Translations under genes and position numbers: made by a program
Notes under the pieces: generated by a model
Database searches by the model: none
The model's input: only the letters and a program-made list of their open reading frames with translations
Told to the model about the DNA's origin: nothing
Shown: piece after piece, positions 55,890 to 64,000 of the stretch
Position numbering within the stretch: position 1 is the stretch's first letter
Layout of the letters: each line of letters begins with the position of its first letter
From: Sodalis ligni
GTDB taxonomy: Bacteria > Pseudomonadota > Gammaproteobacteria > Enterobacterales > Enterobacteriaceae
Assembly (NCBI RefSeq): GCF_016865525.2
Contig: NZ_CP075169.1
Coordinates: forward strand, 2,728,337 to 2,792,336
Length of the DNA: 64,000 nucleotides
Direction of reading: 5' to 3'

Positions 55890-56357
55890 CCCTTGAAATA
55901 ACAGATTGTCCGTCGGCATACGATCGACACGGACCATGCTCTATTAACTTTTGCCAGGTGGAGAAAATATTATGCGATAGCTAACGCTTTGCCGGTTAAT
56001 TCAATAATGAGTTATACCCTAAATAATTCGAGTTGCAGGAAAGCCAACGTATCTGCAATTTGAAGTATGACGGGTATAGATGAATATTGTTCTCTTAAGA
56101 ACAATAGGAAAGCTTTTGTTTATTGAACCCCGGAGATTAACCGAATTACAAAATACATTTTATGCAGAATAAGATGGGCATCGTATCGTTCATCGGCCTC
56201 ACCGTACCTGCTTATTATGGCAATGCTCAAATCATTCCATAACGGCAAATTTATTATCAGAGGTTCCAGTGAGCATCCCAGACTAATACATTTATTTCGT
56301 CCTGGATATGGCTTTCACTGGTAATGATTGTTTTTTTTAAATTTTGCAGAGGGAACA
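55890..56357. other. AT-rich intergenic region before the porin gene
   Basis: About 470 bp with one copy of the 35-bp repeat (56013-56078) and an otherwise AT-rich leader. The bases before 56358 give a GAGGGA ribosome site for the porin. No RNA gene or small gene was recognised. Confidence 0.5.
56013..56078. repeat. Enterobacterial-type palindromic repeat, copy 1
   Basis: A 66-bp element bounded by TATACCC / GGGTATA with an inner pair GAGTTGCAG / CTGCAATTT. Bases 56015-56049 are identical to the reverse complement of 60771-60805. Similar short palindromes are dispersed in enterobacterial intergenic regions. Confidence 0.8.
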
Positions 56358-57626
56358 ATGAAAAAATTGGCACCTTTCGCTGCGGTCGTGATCACAGCGA
56401 TGCCCCTGGTGAGTCATGCCGCCGTGAGTAATATAAAGTCATCCTGTTCGTATGGCGACGGCGGAGTGGATAATGTCGCGGATTTTTTACAATGCGGCAC
56501 GGTGAGCGGCAGCTTACGCACCCTGTATTATTCTTCGCACAATACCTTATTCGTCACGGGAAAAAGTCAGGATACGGTAAGTTATGGCGGCAACGTAAAA
56601 TATGAAACCGCGCCCCTGTATGGCTTTCGCGCCGCCCTGGGCGGGGTTTTCCTGCGGGGTATCGACCATCCGGACCCGTCGCGCACCGTCGGCGCCCTTG
56701 CCAACAATCAAACCAATTTCGGCGAAGCGTATCTCAGCTGGCAGCATGAGAATTTCAAGATCACCGCCGGCGACCAGAGAATCAATCTTCCTTTTGCCTC
56801 TGATTATGATTTCCGCGTGACGCCTATTCTGTTCCGCGGAATCGATACCAATTATGGTGATAAAATTAATTTCCTGCACGCAACCAAAGTCTGGCGCTAC
56901 AAACCCTGGGCCACGGATCAGTTTATCGCCACCACCCCTTATCCCAACGTGACTGAACCCACCAACGGCATGTGGGCGGTGGGGGCGGGACGTGGCGTGG
57001 AGCTGGGAGCGGAGAAACTCCAGGGCCAGGTTTGGTATGAAAGCTATGATGATTATACCAATATTTTCTACAGCGAAGGCCATTTACGATTCCCCGCCAT
57101 GCCCCATGCGCCGGAAATCGGGGCGCAGTTTATCCGGGGGACCAGCGAGGGCCGGGCCCTTGCCGGCAAAGTCGACAATACTTCCTATGGTTTGCAATTT
57201 GGCCTGGCGATAATTCCCAGACTGGAGTGGAAACTTAATTACGATCACATCGCCGCCAGCCCTAACTCCTGGAAGAATGGCGCACTGGTGGCGCCTTATG
57301 CCCATTCCGCTTCCTCGGGGTCCTATTTTGCCCAGCCCTTTTTTACCAGCACCGAGGATTTAGGCAGCGGTAACGCCTATTCCACCAACCTCAGCTATAG
57401 AGCCAGCGAAGAGCTGCTGGTGGGGACGCGTTATTCCTTTATGGATCTCAAACCCTCGGCCAAGGCCGCCAGCATCAATCAGTCAGAATATTTGGTGTAT
57501 TTCACCTGGAAATTAACACGGCTTTTAAAAGGCCTCAGTCTGACCGATTCCGCCGGTGTTCAGACATCCTCCAGCTATGATAAGAATTTTTGGCAGAACC
57601 GGCTGGCGGTGCAATACGATTTTTAA
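56358..57626 (+). CDS. OprD-like outer-membrane porin
   Basis: The protein of about 422 residues has a signal peptide (MKKLAPFAAVVITAMPLVSHA) and a barrel with repeated aromatic girdles ending in NFWQNRLAVQYDF with a terminal phenylalanine. The pattern, including TLYYSSHN early on, DQRINLPFASDYDFRVTPILFRGID, and the late Y-x-W pairs, resembles the OprD family, which forms narrow channels for basic amino acids or aromatic and other carboxylates. It precedes a UbiD decarboxylase by about 107 bp, suggesting uptake of the aromatic acid handled by that enzyme. ATG 56358 follows GAGGGA. Confidence 0.83.
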   Translation: MKKLAPFAAVVITAMPLVSHAAVSNIKSSCSYGDGGVDNVADFLQCGTVSGSLRTLYYSSHNTLFVTGKSQDTVSYGGNVKYETAPLYGFRAALGGVFLRGIDHPDPSRTVGALANNQTNFGEAYLSWQHENFKITAGDQRINLPFASDYDFRVTPILFRGIDTNYGDKINFLHATKVWRYKPWATDQFIATTPYPNVTEPTNGMWAVGAGRGVELGAEKLQGQVWYESYDDYTNIFYSEGHLRFPAMPHAPEIGAQFIRGTSEGRALAGKVDNTSYGLQFGLAIIPRLEWKLNYDHIAASPNSWKNGALVAPYAHSASSGSYFAQPFFTSTEDLGSGNAYSTNLSYRASEELLVGTRYSFMDLKPSAKAASINQSEYLVYFTWKLTRLLKGLSLTDSAGVQTSSSYDKNFWQNRLAVQYDF

Positions 57627-57732
57627 TGCATTTAACCTAGAGAATTACTTATGGCATATGCTCCGCGCCGGTGTATTGGCAAGAAGAAGATGCCGGGACG
57701 TTTAAATAAATGACCTATTCAGGAGTGGATTT

Positions 57733-59325
57733 ATGAGTGAATTATTCCGGAATTTTTTGGATGAATTAAGGGCCGCGGATGAATTGGTGGATATCAGGCA
57801 ACCGGTGGACATCCGCCATATCAGCACCCTGGTGGATCAAAGCGACAAGGCTTTGCTGTTTCACGATGTTATCGGCTATGACATGCCGCTGCTGTCCGGC
57901 ATTATCCGTACCCGGCAGCGGACTATCATGGGCATGGGCTGTACCGAGTATTCGCAAATCGAGAAAAAGCTGCAGCGGGGAATAGACAACCCCATCCCGC
58001 CGAAATATGTAGAGACGTCCCCCACCAAAGAAGTCATCTTGACCGGTGAGGATATCGATCTGTTTCGCATACCCATTCCCCTGTCGTCTATTTATGACGG
58101 AGGGCCGATGATTACCGCCGGCATCGTAATGGCGAAAGATCCGGAATACGGCATTAATTCCGGCATATACCGATTCATGGTGAAAGAAAAGGGCCTGACC
58201 GGCATCGATTTGGTGACGCCGAATAATATGCGCTTATTCGCCCAGCGGGCCCTGGAGCGGGGAGAACCTTTGCCCATTTCCATTTCCATCGGCAATCATC
58301 CCATCGAAATCATGGGGGCCGGTTATCGCGCCCCCATCGGCGTCGACGAAATGGCCATTGCCGGCGGAATCCTGGGCGCGCCGGTGGAATTGGCCATGTG
58401 CGAAACGGTGGACCTGCCGTATCTTGCCGATTCCGAACTGGTGATCGAAGCGGAAATCCTGCCGGTGGGCTGGACCGAACCCGAAGGCCGCTTTGGCGAG
58501 TTTACCGCGCTCATGGGCGGCCTGCATTGGAATCCCAACGTGCGAATCAAGGCCATCATGCACCGGCGCGACGCCATGTACTACGCGCTGCACATGCCCT
58601 GGGAGAATACCTGGCTTGCGGCCCCCACCCGCTACCAGGCCATTCGCCGCGCCTTGCTTACCGCCGGCGTGCAGGTCAAGGATATCAATATGACACTGGG
58701 GGGACGGGCCTTCTGGCATGCGGTGGTCTCCATCAAAAAACAGGCGGGAGAGGGCAAGAATGCGCTGCTTGCGGCGCTTTCGGTCATGGATATCAAACAC
58801 GTGGTGGTGGTGGACGATGACATCGACGTCTTCAACGGTGAAGAAGTGGAATGGGCCATTGCCACCCGGGTGCAGGGCGACAGGGATGTGATGATAATTC
58901 CCGGGGCGCGCGCCAAACCCCTCGATCCCAGCCTGCAAATTACCGCGCCGGGGCAGGTGCCCACCGGGGCGAAGGTCGGTATCGACGCCACCATTCCTGA
59001 AGGGATCCCCCATGAACGCTACCAACGCATCTCTTATGCTTATGCCGACACGGCAAAGATAGACGATTACCTGGCGGGAAAACAGGACCCCGCGGTGGCG
59101 ACGGATCCGGCCAAGGTGAAAGAAGCCGCGGCGGCCATTCATGCCCTTATTGAAAAAACCCCCTTGTATTACCAGGAGGTGGCGGGCCGGTTCTCTCAGT
59201 ACAGCTTTGTCACCATTGCCCGCGCCCTGGGGGTCATGCACGAATCCAAACAGCTGTGGAAAACCGGCGAAGGCAAGTTATGCATTCGCGGATCCAAATT
59301 TGATGCGGTACAGCGGACGCGTTGA
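57733..59325 (+). CDS. UbiD-family decarboxylase with C-terminal extension
   Basis: The 530-residue protein is an intact UbiD enzyme. The catalytic region shows E249, R253 and E256 in EPEGRFGEF, and the prenylated-FMN site includes IMGMGC and ISISIGNHPIE. The ubiquinone, hydroxybenzoate and LpdC-type enzymes are about 440-500 residues; here the last 60 or so residues form an added segment (ATDPAKVKEAAAAIHAL, FVTIARALGVM). It would decarboxylate (or carboxylate) an aromatic or unsaturated acid. No UbiX gene is adjacent; the UbiX-like gene 19 kb away may supply the cofactor. Confidence 0.9.
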   Translation: MSELFRNFLDELRAADELVDIRQPVDIRHISTLVDQSDKALLFHDVIGYDMPLLSGIIRTRQRTIMGMGCTEYSQIEKKLQRGIDNPIPPKYVETSPTKEVILTGEDIDLFRIPIPLSSIYDGGPMITAGIVMAKDPEYGINSGIYRFMVKEKGLTGIDLVTPNNMRLFAQRALERGEPLPISISIGNHPIEIMGAGYRAPIGVDEMAIAGGILGAPVELAMCETVDLPYLADSELVIEAEILPVGWTEPEGRFGEFTALMGGLHWNPNVRIKAIMHRRDAMYYALHMPWENTWLAAPTRYQAIRRALLTAGVQVKDINMTLGGRAFWHAVVSIKKQAGEGKNALLAALSVMDIKHVVVVDDDIDVFNGEEVEWAIATRVQGDRDVMIIPGARAKPLDPSLQITAPGQVPTGAKVGIDATIPEGIPHERYQRISYAYADTAKIDDYLAGKQDPAVATDPAKVKEAAAAIHALIEKTPLYYQEVAGRFSQYSFVTIARALGVMHESKQLWKTGEGKLCIRGSKFDAVQRTR

Positions 59326-59359
59326 CGCGGAAGATCACCCCTCGTTAGGGGCTATGGGT

Positions 59360-59387
59360 ATGGGGCATGTTTACGCCGCCGCCCCAT
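59360..59387. terminator. Hairpin between ubiD-like and selT-like genes
   Basis: ATGGGGC / GCCCCAT, 7-bp arms with a 14-base loop, 34 bases after the decarboxylase stop, in a convergent gap of 175 bp. The same arms form the outer stem at 37101-37141. No T run follows. Confidence 0.45.
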
Positions 59388-59500
59388 GCTCGGGCACCTA
59401 TGTACGCTGCCGGACCGCAATGCCGCTTTGCCGGGGCCGGCGCTTGGCGCAACTTTGCCGGGCCGGGCGCCGGCATGCGCCCGGAGAGTTCGCCGATTGC

Positions 59501-59809
59501 TCAATTCTTGCGGGAGTGGTTTCCACCGGCATTTTTATCCGCATGTCCTAATGCGCGTTCAGGGAAACAGCGGTCACGTAAACGCTGTTTCAACTGCGCC
59601 GCGTCGGGAAAACCGCCGTCGGTTTTCCTGTCCCACAGCACTTCCCCCTCCACCGTGATTTCATAGATGCCCCCCGTGCCGGGAACGAGCGTGACGGAGG
59701 CAAGATCGGTATTGAAGGTTTGCAATAATTCCTGCGCCATCCATGCGGCGCGCAACAGCCAATTGCATTGTGAACAGTAGCGAATGGTGACGGCCGGAAG
59801 CGTTGTCAT
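59501..59809 (-). CDS. SelT/SelW/SelH-family thioredoxin-like protein
   Basis: The 102-residue protein has the family's CxxC near the N-terminus (RYCSQCNWLLRAAWMAQELLQTF) and the short fold with LVPGTGGIYEITVEGEVLWDRKTDGGFPDAAQLKQRLRDR. Bacterial members use cysteine where animal SelW/SelT use selenocysteine, and are thought to be thiol-redox proteins of unknown target. A C-terminal lysine/asparagine-rich tail of about 12 residues follows the domain. Convergent with the ubiD-like gene. Confidence 0.87.
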   Translation of the reverse strand: MTTLPAVTIRYCSQCNWLLRAAWMAQELLQTFNTDLASVTLVPGTGGIYEITVEGEVLWDRKTDGGFPDAAQLKQRLRDRCFPERALGHADKNAGGNHSRKN

Positions 59810-60832
59810 AGGCGGACTCGAGCAGGGAGATGTATGTTTATGGTCTGGTAAAGCGCGAACCTTGTCAAGAATCGGAACGGGCAGTCCTGTCTAAAAAAGT
59901 AGCAAAAAAGGATTGTTTCGTCGTAAGAATGGTACATAGGAATTTTCCTAGCTCATTATTATACTAACGCATAAAGGAAATATTATTTTCGGCTGGATGG
60001 CTGAAAACCGTTATTTTATTATCATTGGAAATAAATTAATAACATTATTTTTACAAACTATCGGTTAATGGGAGGTTATGATGAAGTAACATCGCGGTGT
60101 CTTTTAATGACAATTCCAATTCGAATGTTCATATAAATAAGATGCGCTAAAGGGGTGGCACTATGTGAAAACAGGCCGGCCATAAAGCGCGGTGTAAAAT
60201 ATCAGGTAGCGTGGTCTTTATAAAATGAATTTAATTATTTCGTATCTATTTCTTAACATGTTGATGGTTTATAGTTTTATCGGCATATAAAATTCATAAA
60301 TAGCCGGACATTGCCAAAACCGTTCATTCACATAGAAGAACGCACTATCGCCATGGCAAGTTATTAACATCGGTTATGCCGCCGCATTCGGTTGGGAATA
60401 ACGCCGGCAATCCTGTTTCATCCATTCATCAAGGAGGAAGGATCAGCAAAGCGGCCTGATGGAATTATCGTATATCAAAGAGAAAAAGCACTGTCTGATT
60501 CTATCAACTTGTTGATATAAAAGACTTAAATTATGGCGGTCATTTCAAATATGACGGCTGGCGGAGACTATTATGCGCTGAACAGGCCGGTTATCAAGCC
60601 ATTGTTCTGCTGTTGAAATAATAACATGAGCGGAATCCAGGCGTACTTGTAAATAAATAAGTACTTCTGCGATATCTATTTCCTGAATAACACATTGGGA
60701 AATAAGGCATAGAGGTAATAGCTGCTGTCACGCTATTCATTAATATCCGTGAAACTTCAAGTGTCAGGTGCGTTGGCTTTCCTGCAACTCGAATTATTTA
60801 GGGTAAAACATTTATTTTACAAGTAGGCAAAA
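59810..60832. other. One-kilobase AT-rich intergenic region
   Basis: About 1 kb without a credible gene: open frames are short, and stops are dense in all frames. It holds the second copy of the 35-bp repeat (60754-60805). Base composition is much more AT-rich than the flanks. It may contain promoters or an unrecognised small RNA, but nothing specific could be supported. Confidence 0.55.
60754..60805. repeat. Enterobacterial-type palindromic repeat, copy 2 (inverted)
   Basis: Bases 60771-60805 are the exact reverse complement of 56015-56049 over 35 bp, and the adjacent ACTTCAA matches the other arm of copy 1. The far end is shorter and diverged. It ends 27 bp before the protease gene. Confidence 0.8.
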
Positions 60833-61507
60833 ATGAAAAAGTTGATGTTAATATCGACGCTGGCTCTCTGTGGCTGCAGCGGGGTGGGCCATTATAATGT
60901 GGATAAAACCGCAAGCGCCAAGGCGGATTTTCATTTCATTGGTATTCCGGTATTGGCGGGGGCGGTGGGCTCCAGTTTTCCCCTTACGGAGCATTACAGC
61001 CTGACCGCCGGGCATGTTGCCAAGATAATGATGGTGAAAGTGAAAGCCTATAATCCATTATGCGATGTTGCCATTATCTATCATAATAATAAAGGCGCTG
61101 TATTACCCAAGGTGGAATCCGCCATAAAGGGGGAGCATGTAAATCTTTATGGATATAACGCCTATACGGCGTTACCCACCTCATCATCGGGCACATTAAA
61201 GGAATTCGGCTGGTGGGATAAACCCAACACCAGCTGCCTGGTGGGGCTCACCGACGCCGGCGGCATACAGGGCATGAGCGGCGGGCCGGTTTACGGTGTG
61301 GATGGCGCCGTTATCGGCGTATTTACCGCAACCCACCCGAAAAGGGACCAAAGCATTTTTGTTCCCTATCAGAATATCGCGGGCTGGATTAACCAGGAGT
61401 TGCAGGGAGAGGATTTAGCGCAAATCAGGCAAGCGGAAAACCTGCGCCTGGTTAAGCGCACGGCCGCTTCCTTGCCGCTGGCGCGGGCCGACCTCCCGGT
61501 ACGCTAA
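60833..61507 (+). CDS. Trypsin-like serine protease lipoprotein
   Basis: The 224-residue protein has a lipoprotein leader with lipobox LCGC (Cys15) and a chymotrypsin-type catalytic triad in order: H61 in LTAGHVA, D78 in CDVAII, and S149 in GMSGGPV, the last with the oxyanion glycines. There is no PDZ domain, so it is not DegP-like. A lipid-anchored envelope protease of unknown target is the best description. No partner gene adjoins it; it follows the 1-kb AT-rich gap. The ATG start has a weak GTAGG upstream. Confidence 0.82.
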   Translation: MKKLMLISTLALCGCSGVGHYNVDKTASAKADFHFIGIPVLAGAVGSSFPLTEHYSLTAGHVAKIMMVKVKAYNPLCDVAIIYHNNKGAVLPKVESAIKGEHVNLYGYNAYTALPTSSSGTLKEFGWWDKPNTSCLVGLTDAGGIQGMSGGPVYGVDGAVIGVFTATHPKRDQSIFVPYQNIAGWINQELQGEDLAQIRQAENLRLVKRTAASLPLARADLPVR

Positions 61508-61564
61508 GGCGTGGATAAGGCATAACGCGCCCGCAACCAGGCCGGGGAGCAAGACGAAACGGCG

Positions 61565-62554
61565 CTACTCCTGTTTGCTGTGCTGCTCACGGTAGGCCAG
61601 GGGCTTATGCCCAGATTACGCTGGAATACGCGCCGGAAAACGTCCGCGCTGGTAAAGCCGCATTTCATCGCGATCTTGTCCAGGTTCATCGAGGTCATCT
61701 GCAGAAATCGCTGCGCCGCTTCCAGGCGGATATTTTCAATGTATTTTGCCGGCGTGGTGTTCAGCTCATGTTTGAAAATCCGTATCAGCGTGCTGCGGCT
61801 CATGGCCAACCGGTCCGCCAGTACATCCACCGACAGTTCCTGGGAGAGATGTTCATGAATCCAGGGCTGAAGCGCTTTAATGCTCCGCTGGCCGGAGTAC
61901 TGGGCCAGCAGCGAATAACTCAGCTGGGCCTGATCGGCGGGGCGCCGTAAAAAAAGCACCAGTTCCTTGGTCCCCTCTCCCGCCAATGCCTCGCCGTGAT
62001 CGTCGGCAATCAGGTTCAGAGCCAGATCGATCCCGGCGGACATTCCGGCGGAGGAGTAGATTTTCCCGTCCTTGACCCATATCGGCCGTTCTTCCACATG
62101 TACGCCCGGATGGAGTTTGCTGAACTCCTCCATCACGCGCCAATGGGTGGCCACGCGTTTGCCTTCCAGCATGCCCGTTTGCGCCAGCGCGAAAATGCCT
62201 GACGATACGGTACAGATGCGGCGAACCCGGCTTGCCTGGGTGCGCATCCACTCAATGGCCATCGCCGGATACAAACCGAAAGAAGCGATATTGGTCGTCA
62301 CGATCAGCGTATCGATATTGGGAGTGCGCCATTTTTATCCGCCAGCACGGATTGTCCCAGTACGCTGATACCCGATTCGCTTTTGATCTCCTTATCCGGG
62401 CCAGGGAGACCAGTTCCACCTGATAAGGATAATATTTATCCGCAAGGGTGTTGGCGATTCGAAATGCCTCCGTCGGGCCGGCGATATTTAACAAATCGAC
62501 AGGAGGTATACCAAGAATGACTATATTTTTAGTTAACGGACGATTCGGCATCAT
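61565..62554 (-). pseudogene. GlxA-type AraC regulator with three frameshifts
   Basis: The gene joins a DJ-1/PfpI-like domain (NIVILGIPPVDLLNIAGPTEAFRIANTLADKYYPYQVELVSLA, then VRRICTVSSGIFALAQTGMLEGKRVATHW) to an AraC DNA-binding domain (LSVDVLADRLAMSRSTLIRIFKHELNTTPAKYIENIRLEAAQ, MKCGFTSADVFRRVFQRNLG). Missing bases near 62395-62398, at the G3 run 62320-62322, and in the G4 run 61600-61603 break it into four frames. The final frame would end with AYREQHSKQE at the stop at 61565. GlxA-type regulators sense amino acids or aldehydes. Non-functional as written. Confidence 0.85.
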
Positions 62555-63239
62555 TAATCCTCTTTCGCCATTAAATAAAACAGCAATAAATTATATTAAC
62601 TTTTGACACAAATTGTCGGGAACTTGGAATTTTACTGTGCCTGGAATTAAATACAGTCATCATTCGCGGCTATAACTTCATATAAATTATCCTTGAAAAG
62701 ATAGTAATGTAAAGTTGTGTACCTGTGCAAGGTTATGAAATAATTAGATACATTTTAATATTAAAGGATTAATGGCTGTATTTATTTACAGAATCATTGT
62801 ACAAGCAAGAATGTCATTGCTGGTATTTTTATACAATATTTTCCTTCAGGAACCATTTTTATGATCAGTGGACATGGCTTGATAAGCATGAATTTAACCT
62901 GTTGAAATTAAATATCATTTATCGAAATGCTGCGTGGATTTACATCCTGACTAGGATTTTACTGAAAAACATTTTTACCTGTCCTGTGGTTAACGATTGA
63001 TATAAGCTATGAAATCGAGAACGTTAACGTTTTTACGCGGTAATGTGCTTAAGTAATATATCATCACGCAAACCTGTTAAATCTGAAATACATTGACATA
63101 TTTAGAAATTAGCGCGACGTGAGTAAAACCCTCCACCGGCGGGGCGCCCACATCCTCGTTATTATGCCCTTATCCGCCGCAATAAGGGACATAGTGCAGA
63201 TAAACAGAGATTGTCAGTTATTGTATGGGTAACCGCTCG
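62555..63239. other. AT-rich intergenic region
   Basis: About 685 bp between the regulator remnant and the omptin remnant, AT-rich throughout. A 67-codon open frame (62797-63000) has no ribosome site or recognisable sequence. Nothing else was supported. Confidence 0.5.
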
Positions 63240-64000
63240 TTAGAACTGGTATTGCACGCCGGCGGAGGCAGTATAATGCCTGTTTTTCATACCGGCAGAG
63301 TTATTCCCGCTATAGTTTTTTCCACGCTACTGGTACTTGTCTTTGTAAGATATCCAATTTTTGTTCATATTTATTAAAACTCAGTTCAACAAATATCTTT
63401 GCGTTAGGGGTAACGTAGTATCCCGCATCCACGGCAGCGGAGTAATAGTGGGAGTTGTTCGCCTTATGGCGGAATGTGGCTTGCCGCAAATAGTGTTCAT
63501 CATTATCCTTGGCCGAAACCCAGGGCTGAATTTCAGCAACGCGTTGAATTCCGCCTTTTGATAACGATACATGCCGGCCATGCCGAGGTAGGGCATGGCG
63601 AATTTCTGTCGGTAGCCGATGGTGCGCCCGCCCGGGGAAATTCGCCAACGTCATTTCCATTGTTATAGTTATAATTCCCGCCAAAACTTGTCCAACTGAA
63701 TCGCGTCTGCTGGTAGCCAAGCACTGTCCCCAGACGATACTCCGGTGTGTTAAGCATCCACCCTTTGACATTCACATCGAATTCATTGGCATGCTTGAGC
63801 CGGGTATTCGGATGCGTGGACCAGTCTGTCCAGTGGGACTGACCAGGATTTTCCAGTCGTAGTCATCCATTCCTGCCCCGCTGGAAGCCAGGGTGGTCCA
63901 TCCCTGACGTTCAGCGTCAGAGAATCAGAGGCATCCCAGGCAATATCCCTCTGAAGATGGCGGCGTTTTTGATTTGCCAGATTAATTCACTGATTTTACG
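63240..64000 (-). pseudogene. Omptin-family outer-membrane protease, decayed and truncated by window end
   Basis: Pieces in several frames are colinear with OmpT/Pla. From the 5' side they are WTTLASSGAGMDDYDWK (the Asp-Asp catalytic pair region), [53 protein letters not shown], then [15 protein letters not shown] (the Asp-His catalytic pair). The strand with [18 protein letters not shown] and the end NKNRHYTASAGVQYQF-like, in frame to the stop at 63240, complete the barrel. At least four frame changes are needed (near 63830, 63630, 63522 and 63300-63325). Omptins cleave host peptides and plasminogen at the cell surface. The N-terminus lies beyond base 64000. Confidence 0.85.

Noticed and set aside
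56013..60805. Composite transposon bounded by the inverted 35-bp repeats
   Set aside because: No transposase or target-site duplication is visible; the repeats look like dispersed palindromes, so only a weaker inversion or flanking idea was kept.
62797..63000. 67-codon open frame in the AT-rich gap
   Set aside because: No ribosome site, aromatic/isoleucine-rich sequence typical of AT-rich noncoding DNA.
1..64000. CRISPR arrays, tRNA/rRNA genes, prophage or complete insertion sequences
   Set aside because: No regularly spaced repeats, RNA-gene sequence, phage structural genes or intact transposase were seen; only a truncated Rpn tail suggests mobile DNA.

Overview
The window reads as a chromosomal accessory region of a GC-rich enterobacterium. 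Support comes from FhuB/FhuD, HmuSTUV, a ChuW/HutW heme enzyme, an omptin, an Rpn-type nuclease tail, Fur boxes and a short palindromic repeat of the enterobacterial kind. Many genes carry single-base frameshifts while staying colinear with their families, which would fit a recently host-restricted lineage such as the Sodalis group. That placement is inference. No rRNA, tRNA, CRISPR array, prophage or complete insertion sequence was recognised.

Layout. 1-6.5 kb: end of a threonine-dehydratase-like gene, an aminotransferase, then a LacI regulator with two identical 14-bp operators, a mandelate-racemase-type dehydratase, a frameshifted MFS transporter and a UlaG-like lactonase-fold protein, together a likely sugar-acid utilisation unit. 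6.7-13.2 kb: a DUF1460 lipoprotein, then a MobA-like nucleotidyltransferase and XdhC facing a PaoABC-like molybdenum hydroxylase (large subunit frameshifted). 13.6-16.9 kb: a broken AraC gene, a DUF3313 lipoprotein divergent from a TetR gene, and an intact AraC gene. 17-24.2 kb: a Fur-box-preceded siderophore receptor, FhuD, FhuB and a PvdE-like fused exporter. 24.7-28.7 kb: LigK and LigJ, an aromatic-acid MFS transporter and a broken IclR regulator. 28.8-37 kb: heme uptake and use (hmuSTUV, hutW, a heme-type receptor) around three Fur boxes, with hmuU and the receptor frameshifted.

37.2-41.1 kb: DUF554, UbiX, a frameshifted UbiD decarboxylase and a broken LysR regulator. 41.2-48.5 kb: an enolase-superfamily enzyme and a GntR regulator, divergent from a five-gene oligopeptide-type ABC operon, with two TTTGATCAAA operators between them. 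48.8-55.9 kb: GntR, amidase, an SsuABC-like transporter, a leaderless binding-protein-like protein and a flavin monooxygenase. 56-60.8 kb: an OprD-type porin, a second UbiD and a SelT/SelW-like protein, flanked by inverted copies of a 35-bp repeat. 60.8-64 kb: a trypsin-like lipoprotein, a broken GlxA-type regulator and a decayed omptin running off the window.

The overall theme is scavenging of iron, heme, sugar acids, aromatic acids and organic S/N compounds by operons with their own local regulators, several of which are decaying. All assignments come from reading the sequence; no database search was run.
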